NCBI GenBank assembly: GCA_041552135.1
Contig: JBFELL010000003.1
Coordinates: 1 to 45,223 of the forward strand
Direction of reading: 5' to 3'
Source of the DNA: SZUA-186 sp041552135
GTDB lineage: Bacteria > Pseudomonadota > Gammaproteobacteria > UBA9214
Length of the DNA stretch: 45,223 nucleotides
Shown: positions 7,744-14,750 of the stretch, piece by piece
Numbering within the stretch: the first letter of the stretch is position 1
Layout: each line of letters starts with the position of its first letter
Translations under genes and position numbers: made by a program
The notes under the pieces: generated by a model
The model's database searches: none
The model's input: only the letters and a program-made list of their open reading frames with translations
What the model was told of the DNA's origin: nothing

Positions 7744-8646
7744 CTAGATCAGCCAGGCATCCAGAATGGCGCCCGTGAGCAGCAGGCTCAGCTGCACCAG
7801 CGAGGCATGAAAGTTTATCATGGCCATCCCGGGTGACGGGTCACGCACAAGAGCGACACTGGTCCATAAAAACCTGGCCCCGCCCAGGGCCGCGCCCAGC
7901 AGATAGATCCAGCCCAGGCCATACATGACCGGCAACAGCGAGAGTCCGACGAGCACGACGGTATGCCCCAGTATGATCCACGCGGCCGTTGCGTCCCGGA
8001 CCACCACCGGCAGCATGGGAACGCCGGCGGCCGAATACTCGTCCTTGTACTTGAACGCCAGGCTCCAGAAGTGTGGCGGCGTCCACAGGAACAGGACAAT
8101 CGCCAGGATCAGCGGCGCCGGCGCAAGCCCGGGATCTACCGCGGCGGCCCCCGCAAGGATGGCAAAGCTGCCGGCAAGGCCGCCGATGACGATATTCACC
8201 CAGGTGCGGCGCTTGAGCCATACGGTATAGACCACGCCGTAGACGAAAGCCCCCATGAAGACATAGAACGCCGCAACGGCATTGGTCGCAAGTGTGGCGG
8301 CGGTGATGGACACCACCAGCAACAGCACGATTCCGGCAAGCCAGTAACCACTGGCGTGGAACCGCCCTGTCACAAAGGGCCGGTTGCGGGTACGGTTCAT
8401 GCGCGCATCAAGATCGCGCTCCATGTACATATTGAAGGCGCCGGCACTGGCCGAGGACAGCAACACCGCCAGCGCCAGCAGCACAAGCTGCAGTGTGCCC
8501 GGCGCCTGTCCGGGGGCCACCGCCACACCCGCCATGGCGGTAAACATGATGGCAAACCCGATGCGCAGCTTGAATACCGAGTAGACGAGCGCCAGCGTCT
8601 CCTTCACCGGGATGCCATCAGCACGACTGATCAGCGCAGTGGCCAT
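7744..8646 (-). CDS. ctaB: Protoheme IX farnesyltransferase (heme O synthase)
   Basis: CtaB/CyoE converts heme B to heme O in the inner membrane by adding a farnesyl group. The 300-aa protein has many hydrophobic helices and the polyprenyl-diphosphate binding motif NMYMERDLDARMNRTRNRP, in which the spaced acidic residues hold Mg-diphosphate. Its start overlaps the end of the oxidase subunit I gene by 16 nt, so the two are coupled. Its presence implies that the enzyme encoded here carries heme O or, if a heme A synthase (CtaA) exists elsewhere, an A-type heme. No ctaA is in the window. A 151-bp gap without features separates it from the SCO gene downstream. Confidence 0.95.
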   Translation of the reverse strand: MATALISRADGIPVKETLALVYSVFKLRIGFAIMFTAMAGVAVAPGQAPGTLQLVLLALAVLLSSASAGAFNMYMERDLDARMNRTRNRPFVTGRFHASGYWLAGIVLLLVVSITAATLATNAVAAFYVFMGAFVYGVVYTVWLKRRTWVNIVIGGLAGSFAILAGAAAVDPGLAPAPLILAIVLFLWTPPHFWSLAFKYKDEYSAAGVPMLPVVVRDATAAWIILGHTVVLVGLSLLPVMYGLGWIYLLGAALGGARFLWTSVALVRDPSPGMAMINFHASLVQLSLLLTGAILDAWLI

Positions 8647-10307
8647 ACTTCCGCCAGGTACTTCCAGTTGACGAAGTAGTACAGCACGAAGGCCGTGAAG
8701 AACACCGCAACCAGCACCACGGTTCCCGGTATCCTGATGCTCTCCGCACTGCCATATTTGGTGGCCGTTGTCATGGTAAGACCTTCCAGCGGCTTGTCCC
8801 CGGTGCGCTTGCCGAACAGCACAGAGCCCACAATGATCAGGATAAACAGCAGCCCCCCGAGTGCCGCCAGCACGGCGCTCATGCCGTTCAGGCCCATCAT
8901 CAGGTACGCTGCACCGGAATAGTCATATTTGAGTGCCGCATCGGCACCGGTGATGTCCCACACCCTGCGCGGCACACCCAGGGTGCCCGCCCCCATCATG
9001 AAGACCGAAATGCCCATCACACCGAGACCGAACAGATAGGGTTGCCACCTGGCGAACCCTTTCATCACCAGCTCGCGCCGAAAGATCAGCGGCACCAGCA
9101 GGTAGGTGCCCGCCATGAAGGCCAGGGTCGTACCGGCCACCACCGTTGCGTGGAAATGGCCGGGTACATACAGGGTGTTGTGCATGATCAGGTTGATCTG
9201 TTCGGTACCCATGACCACACCGGAGATACCGCCCAGGAAACCGAACATGACCAGCGACATGAACATGCCGGAGAAGGCCGGATTGCCCCACGGCGCCTTG
9301 CGCAGCCACTCGAACAGCCCGTTGGTGTAGCCGCGGGCACGCTGCGCCGCCTCGATCGAGCCGGGTACGGTCATGCCGTGGAGCATGCTGCCCAGCACGG
9401 CCAGGTACAGGGCGTAGCTGGTATTGAAGACCTTCCACTCGGAACTGATACCCGGTTCGACCAGCAGGTGATGCGCACTGGCAAGCTGCAGAAACAGGAT
9501 GTACATCAGGAACGCCATGCGGCTGACCTTCTCGGACAGCGGTTTGGCACCGAGCACCACCGCGGCGATCAGGTACCAGATCGCGACGTGCGCCGAGACA
9601 TTGATCTGCTGGGAAGAATGGCCCATGGCCCACCAGACGGTCTTGTACATCAGGGTATCGATATTGCCGATATAGCCCAGCGACCACAAAAAGGTCGGGA
9701 TCAGGATGATGGCGCCCGAGGCAATGGTGAATACCGCGATGATTGCGGCCGTGACGGCGCCGAAGGTTACCAGCGGGATGGAACCCTCATAGGTCTTCTC
9801 CTCCTTGGCAACCACCAGGGTGCCGAAAAACACAAAACAGCCGATCAGTGCGCCAACGGCAAACAGGATCAGGCCCAGGTAGAAGTGCGGCGCGGCCTGC
9901 ATCGGCACGTAGGAGGTAAACATGACACTGGAATTACCCTGCAGCACGGCGACGTTGACGATGATGGCACCGACCAGCATCAGGGCAAACCCGGTCCAGG
10001 CCCAGCGGGGTGCGGCAAGACGCGAATTCAGCAAAATGGCCGAGGCGAAATACAGCACCGCGATTTCGAAAAAGATGATCCATACCAGCAGTACGTCCAG
10101 TCCGTGCCCGGTCAGCACCAGGTAGAACCACTCGGCCGGCAGCAGGTGTACCCCGGGCCAGCGCGTGAGGGCCACCAATAGGCCGAAAAAGCCGCCGACA
10201 GCGAGGAAAATGATCGCCGTCACGGCGTTGGCCTTGATCAGGTTCTCGGCGGAACTGTGAATGCGCAGCCCGGTGGCCGGGCAGACACGATGTTGGAAAG
10301 TTGACAT
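8631..10307 (-). CDS. Heme-copper oxidase superfamily subunit I, putative non-canonical NO reductase
   Basis: This 558-aa polytopic protein has the ligands of the heme-copper superfamily: H68 (TGHGLD, low-spin heme), H230 (WWAMGH, CuB), H279-H280 (SAHHLLVEPG, CuB), and H384 and H386 (VPGHFHAT, high- and low-spin heme). The helix VII and X motifs resemble B-family (ba3-type) oxidases. The residue four after H230, Tyr in O2-reducing A/B enzymes and Glu in cNOR, is Gln here (SSQQ, Q234). Loss of the cross-linked Tyr, a CuA subunit II and a denitrification setting point to one of the oxidase-derived NO reductase families (sNOR/eNOR/bNOR type). I cannot choose among them from memory, and an alternative terminal oxidase remains possible. 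A GGGGGAG ribosome site precedes the ATG. Confidence 0.85.
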   Translation of the reverse strand: MSTFQHRVCPATGLRIHSSAENLIKANAVTAIIFLAVGGFFGLLVALTRWPGVHLLPAEWFYLVLTGHGLDVLLVWIIFFEIAVLYFASAILLNSRLAAPRWAWTGFALMLVGAIIVNVAVLQGNSSVMFTSYVPMQAAPHFYLGLILFAVGALIGCFVFFGTLVVAKEEKTYEGSIPLVTFGAVTAAIIAVFTIASGAIILIPTFLWSLGYIGNIDTLMYKTVWWAMGHSSQQINVSAHVAIWYLIAAVVLGAKPLSEKVSRMAFLMYILFLQLASAHHLLVEPGISSEWKVFNTSYALYLAVLGSMLHGMTVPGSIEAAQRARGYTNGLFEWLRKAPWGNPAFSGMFMSLVMFGFLGGISGVVMGTEQINLIMHNTLYVPGHFHATVVAGTTLAFMAGTYLLVPLIFRRELVMKGFARWQPYLFGLGVMGISVFMMGAGTLGVPRRVWDITGADAALKYDYSGAAYLMMGLNGMSAVLAALGGLLFILIIVGSVLFGKRTGDKPLEGLTMTTATKYGSAESIRIPGTVVLVAVFFTAFVLYYFVNWKYLAEVWPLR

Positions 10308-10325
10308 CTGTATATCTCCCCCTGG

Positions 10326-10859
10326 TTATTCGGTCACGTAGATCTTGCCGATCATGTTGTGATGACCGATGCCGCAGAATTCATTGCAAACCACCCCGAA
10401 CTCGCCCGCTTCATTCGGTGTCAGCGTCACGACCATGTCGTAGTTGGGATGAACCTGCAGGTTGATATTGACCGGCTGCAGGGAAAACCCGTGCTGCCAG
10501 TCCATGGAGGACAGATGCAGGCGGTAGGTCTGGTCTTTCTCGAACTCGATGATCGGCCACCACTGCCACAGCCTTGCGATCATGTAAACATCACTGCCGG
10601 GTGGCGGATGCACTACCGGGAATCCCGCCTCCTCGCGCACCTGGTATTTCTCCACCATGGCATTCGCCTTTTCGGCAAACAGCTCCGGTGTGATGCGATA
10701 GGATTCATTGGACAGGTTCTGTTCACCGTACATGTGCCAGTAGATCATTGCCGAAAACATCAACAGCCCCCACAGGAAGGCAATGACGATCCAGACAATC
10801 TCGGTACGCGCTATCGGCTCTTTCCACCAGATGCGCTGGGGTGGAGGAGTAATTGCCAT
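10326..10859 (-). CDS. CuA-containing subunit II of the heme-copper enzyme
   Basis: Subunit II accepts electrons from a periplasmic donor through a dinuclear CuA centre and passes them to subunit I. The 177-aa protein has one transmembrane helix (about 21-42, IVWIVIAFLWGLLMFSAMIYW) and a periplasmic cupredoxin domain with the complete CuA set H123, C158, C162, H166, M169 in CNEFCGIGHHNM. The short form with a single helix is typical of B-type oxidases rather than of two-helix aa3 subunits. The gene lies between the small one-helix protein and subunit I, all in one direction. The SCO protein downstream is the likely copper donor. No cytochrome c domain is fused, so the electron donor is probably a separate cytochrome c or cupredoxin. 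Confidence 0.92.
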   Translation of the reverse strand: MAITPPPQRIWWKEPIARTEIVWIVIAFLWGLLMFSAMIYWHMYGEQNLSNESYRITPELFAEKANAMVEKYQVREEAGFPVVHPPPGSDVYMIARLWQWWPIIEFEKDQTYRLHLSSMDWQHGFSLQPVNINLQVHPNYDMVVTLTPNEAGEFGVVCNEFCGIGHHNMIGKIYVTE

Positions 10860-10877
10860 GGTATGCCCCCTTTTTGG

Positions 10878-11063
10878 TTACTTGGCTATCGGGATCGTTA
10901 TGATTTCCATGATCCCCCAGATCAGATAAAAGACCGTGGGCATAACCACGCCCAGGAACAGCAGGAGGAATGGGTTATCCAGGAGTTTCTGCATGGTCGG
11001 GATGGGCTCATCCTCGCCACCCCCGGTATCAGGTTTGTTGCTATCCGGATTCGATTCGCTCAT
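10878..11063 (-). CDS. Small one-helix membrane protein, probable subunit IIa-like component
   Basis: This 61-aa protein has an acidic, disordered N-terminus (MSESNPDSNKPDTGGGEDEP) and one transmembrane helix in LLLFLGVVMPTVFYLIWGIMEI. It is the first gene of the operon, preceded by a strong GAGGGGGTAAGG ribosome site that sets the ATG at 11063. A longer in-frame extension to 11204 lacks such a site and reads through the promoter region. Small one-helix subunits (IIa or similar) are known in B-type oxidases. The position directly before subunits II and I suggests the same role, but homology cannot be shown at this length. Confidence 0.8.
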   Translation of the reverse strand: MSESNPDSNKPDTGGGEDEPIPTMQKLLDNPFLLLFLGVVMPTVFYLIWGIMEIITIPIAK

Positions 11064-11216
11064 CCTTACCCCCTCGGTAGATGTTTGCTTCAGATCAGCC
11101 GGTGCTCGCAGGTACTGCAGCCTTGCACATCCACACGGCATCGCGGTTTCAAGTGGTAGTGTTGTCAAATCACGGCAGTCACCGCGATCAGCAACACGTA
11201 TCAAGCATTAACCCGT

Positions 11217-11258
11217 ATAGAACTATTTATTGCAATTATCTGCCTTGACTTATATCAA
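11217..11258 (-). promoter_or_regulatory. FNR/DNR-type box and promoter of the heme-copper enzyme operon
   Basis: TTGACTTATATCAA (11245-11258) matches the FNR/DNR consensus TTGAT-N4-ATCAA with one mismatch in the left half. Read on the minus strand, a -10-like TTCTAT lies at 11222-11217, which would centre the box near -41.5, the class II activator position. The first start codon (11063) follows with a leader of about 150 nt. A DNR-like regulator gene lies 0.4 kb upstream. This predicts induction by low O2 and/or NO. No -35 element is needed or seen. Confidence 0.7.
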
Positions 11259-11335
11259 GGTGCTGCAGCCACTTTATACACCCCTTCAAGCATCAAAGAA
11301 ACAATACACCAGCTGGAATGAGTCTAATGTAAGAG

Positions 11336-11518
11336 CTACTGACTGGAGAGATGGCGAATCAACGCAAAGGATGACAGGGCCATGACGAGCAGAATTGCGA
11401 AGAAAATGATACTGCGGTATTCAAAGCGCCTGCCGACAATGACTTCGATGCGGTTCAGTATCCAGTCAGCGCCCAGATAGAGCAAAACCGCCGCAAGGGT
11501 GAAATAGAGCATCTCCAT
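11336..11518 (-). CDS. Small two-helix membrane protein, unknown function
   Basis: The 60-aa product has two hydrophobic segments (LYFTLAAVLLYLGADWIL and SIIFFAILLVMALSSFALI) joined by a basic loop (RIEVIVGRRFEYR). I recognise no family. It lies between the DNR-type regulator and the operon promoter, in the same direction as both, with its own ATG and a weak ribosome site. The strictly membrane-like composition argues that it is a real gene rather than chance. It could be an accessory subunit of the neighbouring respiratory enzyme. Confidence 0.6.
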   Translation of the reverse strand: MEMLYFTLAAVLLYLGADWILNRIEVIVGRRFEYRSIIFFAILLVMALSSFALIRHLSSQ

Positions 11519-11673
11519 TTGCTGCCGAGCTTACCCCAATCCCCGGGCCAGGTCATCGCAGGAGTGGTTTGTGAAGCCGTTTACCGGAATGGGTAACACC
11601 GACGCCGGTGACATAATCGCTGTAATCCATCGATGCCGGTAGCGCATTGCAGGCAGGGTTCCATGCAACCTGG

Positions 11674-12393
11674 CTAGAAACCTGCGCGCGTTATGTAAGT
11701 TCGCAAGCGCTCGATGTCATGAATCCTGATGGTGTTATCAGCGATATCAATGTAGCCATCCCTGCTCAGCTTGGCGAGCGTGCGTGACAGGGTCTCCGGT
11801 GTAACGGACAAACGCGATGCAATCACGTGCTTGGGGGCATCCAGTTGAACCTCTGAAGCATGCCGGTGAGTACTGGGCAGGTGATCCAGCAGGTAGGTCA
11901 CGACGCGGAAGGCCGCATTGTGCAGCGTCAGGCGGTCGAGTTCGGCAATCTGCCAGTGCAGTCGGCGGCTCATCTGGGCCATCACGGCGAAACAGGCGCC
12001 GGTCGATTGCCGCAATATGGCTTCATAGGTCGCGGCATCGATCCCCCACACCTGGCTTCCGAGCAGTGCCGTGGCCGTGACCGGGTAGCGCCGCCTGCCG
12101 GAGAACATGATGGCCTCCGCAAACGAGCCGCCGGGCGCAATGAGATCAATGACCTTCTCATGCCCATCGGGCGATATCAGCGCCAGCTTGATCTGCCCGC
12201 TACGCAACAGGAAGATTTCCTTCGCCGGCTGCTGCTGCTCGAACAGCGTATCGTTCTCTGCCAGCAGCACCGAACGGGTGCGGGAAAGTATTTTTTCAAA
12301 TTGCCCGTCGTCAAGATCGGAAAACAGCAGACATTGGCGCAAACACTGCCGCGCATCCGTACCCTGCTTATCGCTCAGTTTTTCAGGTCTCAT
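11674..12393 (-). CDS. dnr: Crp/Fnr-family transcriptional regulator, DNR-like
   Basis: The 239-aa protein has an N-terminal cyclic-nucleotide-like sensor barrel (FLLRSGQIKLALISPDG, DLIAPGGSFAEAI), a long dimerisation helix and a C-terminal winged HTH with recognition helix VTPETLSRTLAKLSRDG. The E-x-x-S-R pattern is the one that reads TTGAT half-sites. It lacks the FNR cysteine set for a [4Fe-4S] cluster: two Cys occur near residues 17-21, but not in the FNR pattern. This fits DNR proteins, which sense NO through heme. A fitting target box lies at 11245-11258 in front of the adjacent operon. Other Crp/Fnr subgroups cannot be ruled out. Confidence 0.8.
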   Translation of the reverse strand: MRPEKLSDKQGTDARQCLRQCLLFSDLDDGQFEKILSRTRSVLLAENDTLFEQQQPAKEIFLLRSGQIKLALISPDGHEKVIDLIAPGGSFAEAIMFSGRRRYPVTATALLGSQVWGIDAATYEAILRQSTGACFAVMAQMSRRLHWQIAELDRLTLHNAAFRVVTYLLDHLPSTHRHASEVQLDAPKHVIASRLSVTPETLSRTLAKLSRDGYIDIADNTIRIHDIERLRTYITRAGF

Positions 12394-12705
12394 TGAAGGT
12401 CGGTAATATTGTTGTTAACGCTCCCCGGCCGGCACAGGGCACCAGGTTAGACAGGCAAATGCCGTGCAAGGCCCGGCACGAAGTCTCGACAGGATCACGG
12501 ACCGGATTCCGGCGCCTCCCGCACCGTAGTATAGCCCAATACACCTGCATATATACTCCTGTATGTATCTGTTATAAGTGAGGAAAACGACCCTGCAAGC
12601 GGGCGTCGACCGGCGATCCTTGCCGATATGCCGGCTCGACAACGACAGAATCTTGACTACACTGTATTCAAGAACAAGACGTGAACCAACACGAATTTCA
12701 TAATA
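12394..12705. other. Intergenic region between divergent genes
   Basis: This 312-bp gap separates the divergent regulator gene and the downstream hypothetical gene. On the minus strand a -10-like TATACT (12533-12528) may serve the regulator, without a good -35. I see no FNR-type box, RNA gene or convincing small gene here. Confidence 0.4.
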
Positions 12706-13419
12706 ATGACGGTATCAAGATCAGCTCCGGGTACGCCGTTGCACACAGGCAGACACCGGGCTGCCCGACAACCCTCACTGGACATCAATCGCGGGCATGT
12801 TCTGGGACTGGTGCTGACGCTGGTGCTGTCCCTGCTGCTGCTCAACATGCTTTCGCTTCCACCGGCAGATAAGCCCCCCCTCGAGCAGCCGGCCAGGACC
12901 GCGACGGCGGGCTTCCGGGGCCTCCCCGTGACCGATGACCTGTCGCTGCAGGATACGGCGAGGAACCACGAGTATTACCGGATCATGACATCTGTCTGCC
13001 ACAGCCGTGGCCGTGACAGGGCCTCCGCCGCCTATGCCTACCTGTTTCATGCCAGCAGCCGCTATTCGCAAAATGGCCGGTGGCCAGGCCGCATGTTTGA
13101 TTCGGCGGTCGATTCGGTGGAGAGCTATTTTGACATCGACCCGGTTGCCGACTGCGATCCTGATACCGGCAATTTTCACGGACTCGACCTCGACGCGGAC
13201 CTGCGCCTGCACACGAACGCACTGAACTATGTGTTCTACAGCAGGAAGGTCGAGACCTGCAGGCAGGCCGGTAATGTGATACAGGCCAGATCATACGGCT
13301 TCCTGGCCGACACGGAACTCGACAAGGCAGACAACGGCAGGCGCACGCAGGCGGCGATCAATACCGCCATCCGCGATGCCAGGGCTGCAATGGAATTGCA
13401 GCCTGTTCGCGGTTGCTAA
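12706..13419 (+). CDS. Hypothetical protein with one N-terminal membrane helix
   Basis: The 237-aa product is not recognised. It has a basic N-terminus, one transmembrane helix (about 32-51, VLGLVLTLVLSLLLLNML), a Pro-rich linker and a soluble domain of about 180 residues with five scattered Cys, probably extracytoplasmic. The domain is rich in short helices (RASAAYAYLFHASSRY, AAINTAIRDARAAMEL). The frame is open throughout and the hydropathy is protein-like, but no ribosome site precedes the ATG at 12706. It stands alone, divergent from the regulator and convergent with tatD. An 8-bp perfect stem (13383-13390/13396-13403) lies at its 3' end without a T-tract. Confidence 0.6.
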   Translation: MTVSRSAPGTPLHTGRHRAARQPSLDINRGHVLGLVLTLVLSLLLLNMLSLPPADKPPLEQPARTATAGFRGLPVTDDLSLQDTARNHEYYRIMTSVCHSRGRDRASAAYAYLFHASSRYSQNGRWPGRMFDSAVDSVESYFDIDPVADCDPDTGNFHGLDLDADLRLHTNALNYVFYSRKVETCRQAGNVIQARSYGFLADTELDKADNGRRTQAAINTAIRDARAAMELQPVRGC

Positions 13420-13506
13420 TCGATAACCGCATTCGGCAGTAACGTTATCCAGTCATTGCAAGGCTCTGGGTGACACGAAGCGGTGGCGCTTCCCGCAAGC
13501 TCCCAG

Positions 13507-14289
13507 TCAGGTAGTCCGAGCCATCCCGAACAGGGTGTTGAAATTTGCCGTGGTCGCCGCAGCAACAGCCTCGTAGGATTCACCGCGCAGTTCGGCAATG
13601 AATTCCGCCGTATGGCGCGTCCAGGCCGGCTGGTTGGGCTTGCCGCGATGCGGCACCGGTGCCAGGTAAGGGCAATCGGTTTCGACCAGCATCCGCTCTG
13701 CCGGCACCCGCCGCGCCACATCCTGCAGTTCTGTCGCGCTTTTGAAGGTCACTATACCGGAGAAGGAAATATAGAAACCCATCGCCATGGCGCGCTGCGC
13801 CATGTCCCAGTTCTCGGCAAAGCAGTGCATCACCCCGCCGGCCCCGGCCGCATTCTCCTCGACCATGATTTTCAGGGTATCTTCACGCGCCTCGCGGGTA
13901 TGAATGATGAGCGGCTTGCCACAGTGTCTGGCGGCCGCAATATGGTTGCGGAATCGCTCGCGCTGCCAGTCAAGGTCACCCTCGCTGCGAAAGTAGTCCA
14001 GCCCGGTCTCGCCGATGGCGACCACCTTCGGATGCGCCGCAAGCTCCACCAGCTCCTCAATTGATGGTTCATGGCCGTCCCGCGCATTGGGATGCACACC
14101 GACCGAGACCGTGACGTCATCGCAGTCCTCGACCAGCGCCAGCATGGCGGGGTAATCCTCGAGATTCACGGACACGCACAGCATGTGCCCGACATCGGCC
14201 GCATGGGCCGCCGCACGCACGCCATCAAGCCCGCCCTCGAAGGTGTCGAGGTCGAGCATGTCGAGGTGGCAATGGGAATCAACCAGCAT
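13507..14289 (-). CDS. TatD-family metal-dependent deoxyribonuclease (YcfH type)
   Basis: This 260-aa TIM-barrel hydrolase belongs to the amidohydrolase-like TatD family of metal-dependent 3'-5' DNases. The metal-site motifs are all visible: DSHCHLDML (HxH), GETGLDY (Glu), IIHTREA (His), MHCF (His) and ETDCPYLAP (Asp). Its place after pilZ and holB matches ycfH in the gammaproteobacterial tmk-holB cluster. The ATG at 14289 is only a few bases behind a terminator-like hairpin; AGGGG in the hairpin's 3' arm is the only candidate ribosome site. Confidence 0.93.
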   Translation of the reverse strand: MLVDSHCHLDMLDLDTFEGGLDGVRAAAHAADVGHMLCVSVNLEDYPAMLALVEDCDDVTVSVGVHPNARDGHEPSIEELVELAAHPKVVAIGETGLDYFRSEGDLDWQRERFRNHIAAARHCGKPLIIHTREAREDTLKIMVEENAAGAGGVMHCFAENWDMAQRAMAMGFYISFSGIVTFKSATELQDVARRVPAERMLVETDCPYLAPVPHRGKPNQPAWTRHTAEFIAELRGESYEAVAAATTANFNTLFGMARTT

Positions 14290-14316
14290 AAAAAAGCCCC
14301 TGTCGTTGCAGGGGCT
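14290..14316 (-). terminator. Rho-independent terminator abutting the tatD start codon
   Basis: On the minus strand AGCCCCTG pairs perfectly with CAGGGGCT over a 6-nt loop (arms 14316-14309 and 14302-14295) and is followed directly by a run of T that runs into the tatD ATG. It should end pilZ transcription. The AGGGG of the second arm is also the only possible tatD ribosome site, so the hairpin would mask it in read-through RNA. Confidence 0.8.
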
Positions 14317-14354
14317 GGATAATAACCGGTTTGCCTGTCAGGGCAAACTGCGGG

Positions 14355-14708
14355 TCACATGGTGTGGGTCGGGCGATCGGCATCCAGTGCGCCCGCCAGG
14401 TAGCCCTCGATCTTGTTGCGCGCCGCACCGTCATCCTGGTCACTGAACTGCACGCCGATACCGGCGGCACGGTTACCCTGCGCACCCACCGGGGTAATCC
14501 AGATGATCTTGCCGGCCACCGGAATCTTCTCGGACTCGTCCATGAGCGTCAGCAGCATGAACACCTCATCGCCCAGCATGTAGCTTTTCTTGGTGGGGAT
14601 AAACAGTCCGCCGCCCCTGACGAACGGCATGTAGGCTGCGTACAAGGCGCTCTTGTCCTTGATCGTCAGCGAAAGAATACCCTGTCTCGGTGCAGTCCCC
14701 TGGTTCAT
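14355..14708 (-). CDS. pilZ: PilZ-domain protein of the non-c-di-GMP-binding type
   Basis: The 117-aa protein is the type IV pilus assembly PilZ found between holB and tatD in many gammaproteobacteria. It is a single beta-barrel domain (SLTIKDKSALYAAYMPFV, GGGLFIPTKK, GDEVFMLLTLMD, GKIIWITPVG, GIGVQFSD). The c-di-GMP motifs RxxxR and D/NxSxxG are absent, the second being replaced by RGGGLFIP, as in pilus-type PilZ proteins that act through partner binding. It follows holB and is closed by the terminator before tatD. Confidence 0.9.
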   Translation of the reverse strand: MNQGTAPRQGILSLTIKDKSALYAAYMPFVRGGGLFIPTKKSYMLGDEVFMLLTLMDESEKIPVAGKIIWITPVGAQGNRAAGIGVQFSDQDDGAARNKIEGYLAGALDADRPTHTM

Positions 14709-14750
14709 GTCTCTCTACCCCTGATGTTGATCAGTCGCGTTTCGCCGTAA

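Noticed and set aside
8631..10307. Reading subunit I as a cbb3 oxidase (ccoN) or as norB.
   Set aside because: The ligand motifs and the CuA subunit differ from both; cbb3 would need ccoO/ccoP, and cNOR would need norC and Glu at the helix VI position.
12651..12669. TTGAC...TTCAA upstream of the hypothetical gene as a second FNR box.
   Set aside because: The half-sites are too far apart compared with the 14-bp FNR/DNR site.
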